From Syntrophus buswellii (GTDB taxonomy: Bacteria; Desulfobacterota; Syntrophia; Syntrophales; Syntrophaceae): a DNA stretch of 64,000 nucleotides. The stretch lies in the NCBI RefSeq assembly GCF_046097065.1, contig NZ_CP175563.1, positions 2,728,001 to 2,792,000 of the forward strand, read 5' to 3'. Positions 62,614 through 64,000 of the stretch are shown here, one piece after another. Position 1 is the stretch's first letter, and every line of letters begins with the position of its first letter. Both the position numbers and the translations under genes were made by a program. A model generated the notes under the pieces. It was not told where the DNA came from and made no database searches. It saw only the letters and a program-made list of their open reading frames with translations.

Positions 62614-64000
62614 TCACACCTCTGCTCCCAGGGCATCCTTTCGACTCAAGCGGATTTTACCCTGTTTGTCCACTTCCAGAACTTTGACGATAACCTCATC
62701 GCCTTCGTTGACAATATCCGTCACCTTATTGACCCGCTCCTTGGCCAGCTGGGAGATATGGAGCAACCCCTCGGTGCCCGGTAATATTTCAACGAAAGCG
62801 CCAAAATCAACAACTTTTTTGACGGTCCCGCGGTAGATTTTACCCACTTCCGCGTCTTCCGTCAGCCAGCGGACCATGGCAATGGCTCTGGCCGATGCCT
62901 CCATATCGCTGGACGCAATGGTCACCGTGCCGTCATCTTCCACGTCGATGGTTACCCCTGTCTCGCTGACGATCTGGCGGATATTCTTGCCGCCCGTACC
63001 GATGACGGAACGTACCTTTTCCGGCCGGACCTTTACGGTGGTAATCCGGGGGGCATAGATGGAGATCTCCTTCCTCGGTTCGGATATGGTCTCCCGGATC
63101 TTTCCAATGATGAAGAGCCGCCCCTCCCTCGCCTGAGCCAGAGCCTTCGTGAGGATATCCCGATTGATCCCGTCAATTTTTATGTCCATCTGCATGGCGG
63201 TGATACCCTTCCGGGTTCCACAGACCTTGAAATCCATGTCACCGGAATGATCCTCATCCCCGAGAATATCGGAAAGGATAACGACCTGATCCCCTTCCTT
63301 GAGAAGTCCCATGGCAATGCCCGCCACCACGTCCTTGACGGGAACGCCGCCATCCATGAGACAGAGAGTGCCCCCGCAGACCGTGGCCATGGACGAGGAT
63401 CCGTTGGAGGAAAGGATCTCGGAAACAATGCGGATGGTGTAGGGAAACTCTTCCTGGGAAGGAAGCACCGGCATCAGGGCCCTTCTGGCCAGATTGCCGT
63501 GTCCGATTTCCCGCCGCCCCGGGCTTCTCAGCGGCTTGGCTTCACCGACACAATAAGGGGGAAAATTGTAATGGAGGATAAAGGCACGCGTCTCTTCCCC
63601 GGCAACATAATCCAGCCGCTGCTCATCCGATGAAGTTCCCAGTGTTAGAGCCGCCAGAGACTGGGTCTCTCCACGGTTAAAAAGGCCCGAACCATGGGTC
63701 CTGGGCAGAACCCCCACCTCCGCACTGATGGCGCGGATATCCGCATGGGATCGGCCGTCGATTCTCGTTCCTTCCCCTAGGATCATGTCCCGGACAATCC
63801 GTTTCTCCAGGGCTTCAAGTGCGGCCGCCACCGGTCCGCGCAATCCCGCATCCTCCGATGTCATGCTCTTCAGAACAGCCTCCCGGATAGAATCCAGGAC
63901 GGCATGACGGTCCAGCTTTCTCGCTATCCGGTAGGCCTCTTTCATCTTCTCCGCGGCTTTTTCCGTAACTGCCGCCACCAGCGATTCGTCAATCTCGACA
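62614..64000 (-). CDS. pnp: Polyribonucleotide nucleotidyltransferase (PNPase), partial, 5' end outside window
   Basis: The C-terminal about 462 residues of PNPase; the frame is open through the right edge (VEIDESLVAAVTEKAAEKM). It contains the second RNase PH domain (GTRIDGRSHADIRAISAEVGVLPRTHGSGLF, DILGDEDHSGDMDFKVCGT), the KH domain (VIGTGGKNIRQIVSETG) and the S1 domain (GKIYRGTVKKVVDFGAFVEILPGTEGLLHISQL). It degrades RNA phosphorolytically. It lies 25 bp upstream of dut on the same strand. Confidence 0.95.
   Translation of the reverse strand, partial: VEIDESLVAAVTEKAAEKMKEAYRIARKLDRHAVLDSIREAVLKSMTSEDAGLRGPVAAALEALEKRIVRDMILGEGTRIDGRSHADIRAISAEVGVLPRTHGSGLFNRGETQSLAALTLGTSSDEQRLDYVAGEETRAFILHYNFPPYCVGEAKPLRSPGRREIGHGNLARRALMPVLPSQEEFPYTIRIVSEILSSNGSSSMATVCGGTLCLMDGGVPVKDVVAGIAMGLLKEGDQVVILSDILGDEDHSGDMDFKVCGTRKGITAMQMDIKIDGINRDILTKALAQAREGRLFIIGKIRETISEPRKEISIYAPRITTVKVRPEKVRSVIGTGGKNIRQIVSETGVTIDVEDDGTVTIASSDMEASARAIAMVRWLTEDAEVGKIYRGTVKKVVDFGAFVEILPGTEGLLHISQLAKERVNKVTDIVNEGDEVIVKVLEVDKQGKIRLSRKDALGAEV

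Overview
The window looks like chromosomal DNA of a strictly anaerobic, Gram-negative deltaproteobacterium (Desulfobacterota). My best guess is a syntrophic fatty/aromatic-acid degrader close to Syntrophus aciditrophicus. This is inferred from gene content, not from a database match: an acetyl-CoA synthetase - EtfBA - membrane iron-sulfur oxidoreductase cluster, a thiolase and several acyl-CoA synthetases, a selenocysteine-encoding UGA, LPS and type IV pilus genes, and an archaeal-type phosphoglycerate mutase. I saw no tRNA or rRNA gene, no CRISPR array and no insertion sequence.

Layout. 1-2.6 kb (minus): the 5' part of a molybdopterin oxidoreductase and a Trm112-like/methyltransferase gene. 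2.9-8.4 kb (plus): a redox-flavoured run of a selenocysteine peroxiredoxin-like protein, a Tat-exported superoxide dismutase, a UbiA prenyltransferase, an FmdE-like protein, a double rhodanese and a PAS histidine kinase. 8.6-15.7 kb (plus): a bifunctional penicillin-binding protein and the SbcD/SbcC nuclease. 15.8-19.5 kb (minus): a DUF4404 protein, a secreted His/Arg-rich protein, a ParB-like/methyltransferase fusion and a P-loop kinase-like protein. 20.1-28.8 kb (plus): a tightly overlapping LPS core/surface polysaccharide cluster (GT2, GT4, heptosyltransferase, P-loop protein, CgeB-like GT, methyltransferase, kinase-like protein, FrhB/pyruvyl-transferase fusion). 28.9-30.5 kb (minus): a membrane protein and a lipid A-type acyltransferase.

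30.7-36.6 kb holds acyl-CoA metabolism: a degenerate AMP-binding protein, a thiolase, phosphoglycerate mutase and a convergent long-chain acyl-CoA synthetase. 36.7-43 kb (minus) is the energy core, acs-etfB-etfA-FeS oxidoreductase, closed by a strong terminator. In syntrophs this set links acetyl-CoA/acetate/ATP conversion to reverse electron flow from acyl-CoA dehydrogenases into the quinone pool. Across an 840-bp divergent spacer lies an outer-membrane porin gene, followed by hflX.

47-55 kb holds housekeeping genes: waaA, rpe, a NYN RNase, holA, a LOG-family protein, rpsU, a GcvH-like protein without its lipoyl lysine, a prolidase-type peptidase and a TPR protein. 55.4-60.5 kb (minus) is pilMNOPQ plus a DUF2845 gene. 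The window ends with ftsB, a DUF39 homocysteine-biosynthesis gene, dut and the 3' two-thirds of pnp, all on the minus strand.

Starts were chosen from Shine-Dalgarno placement and known family N-termini; several differ from the longest possible reading frame. All functional calls come from reading motifs by eye.
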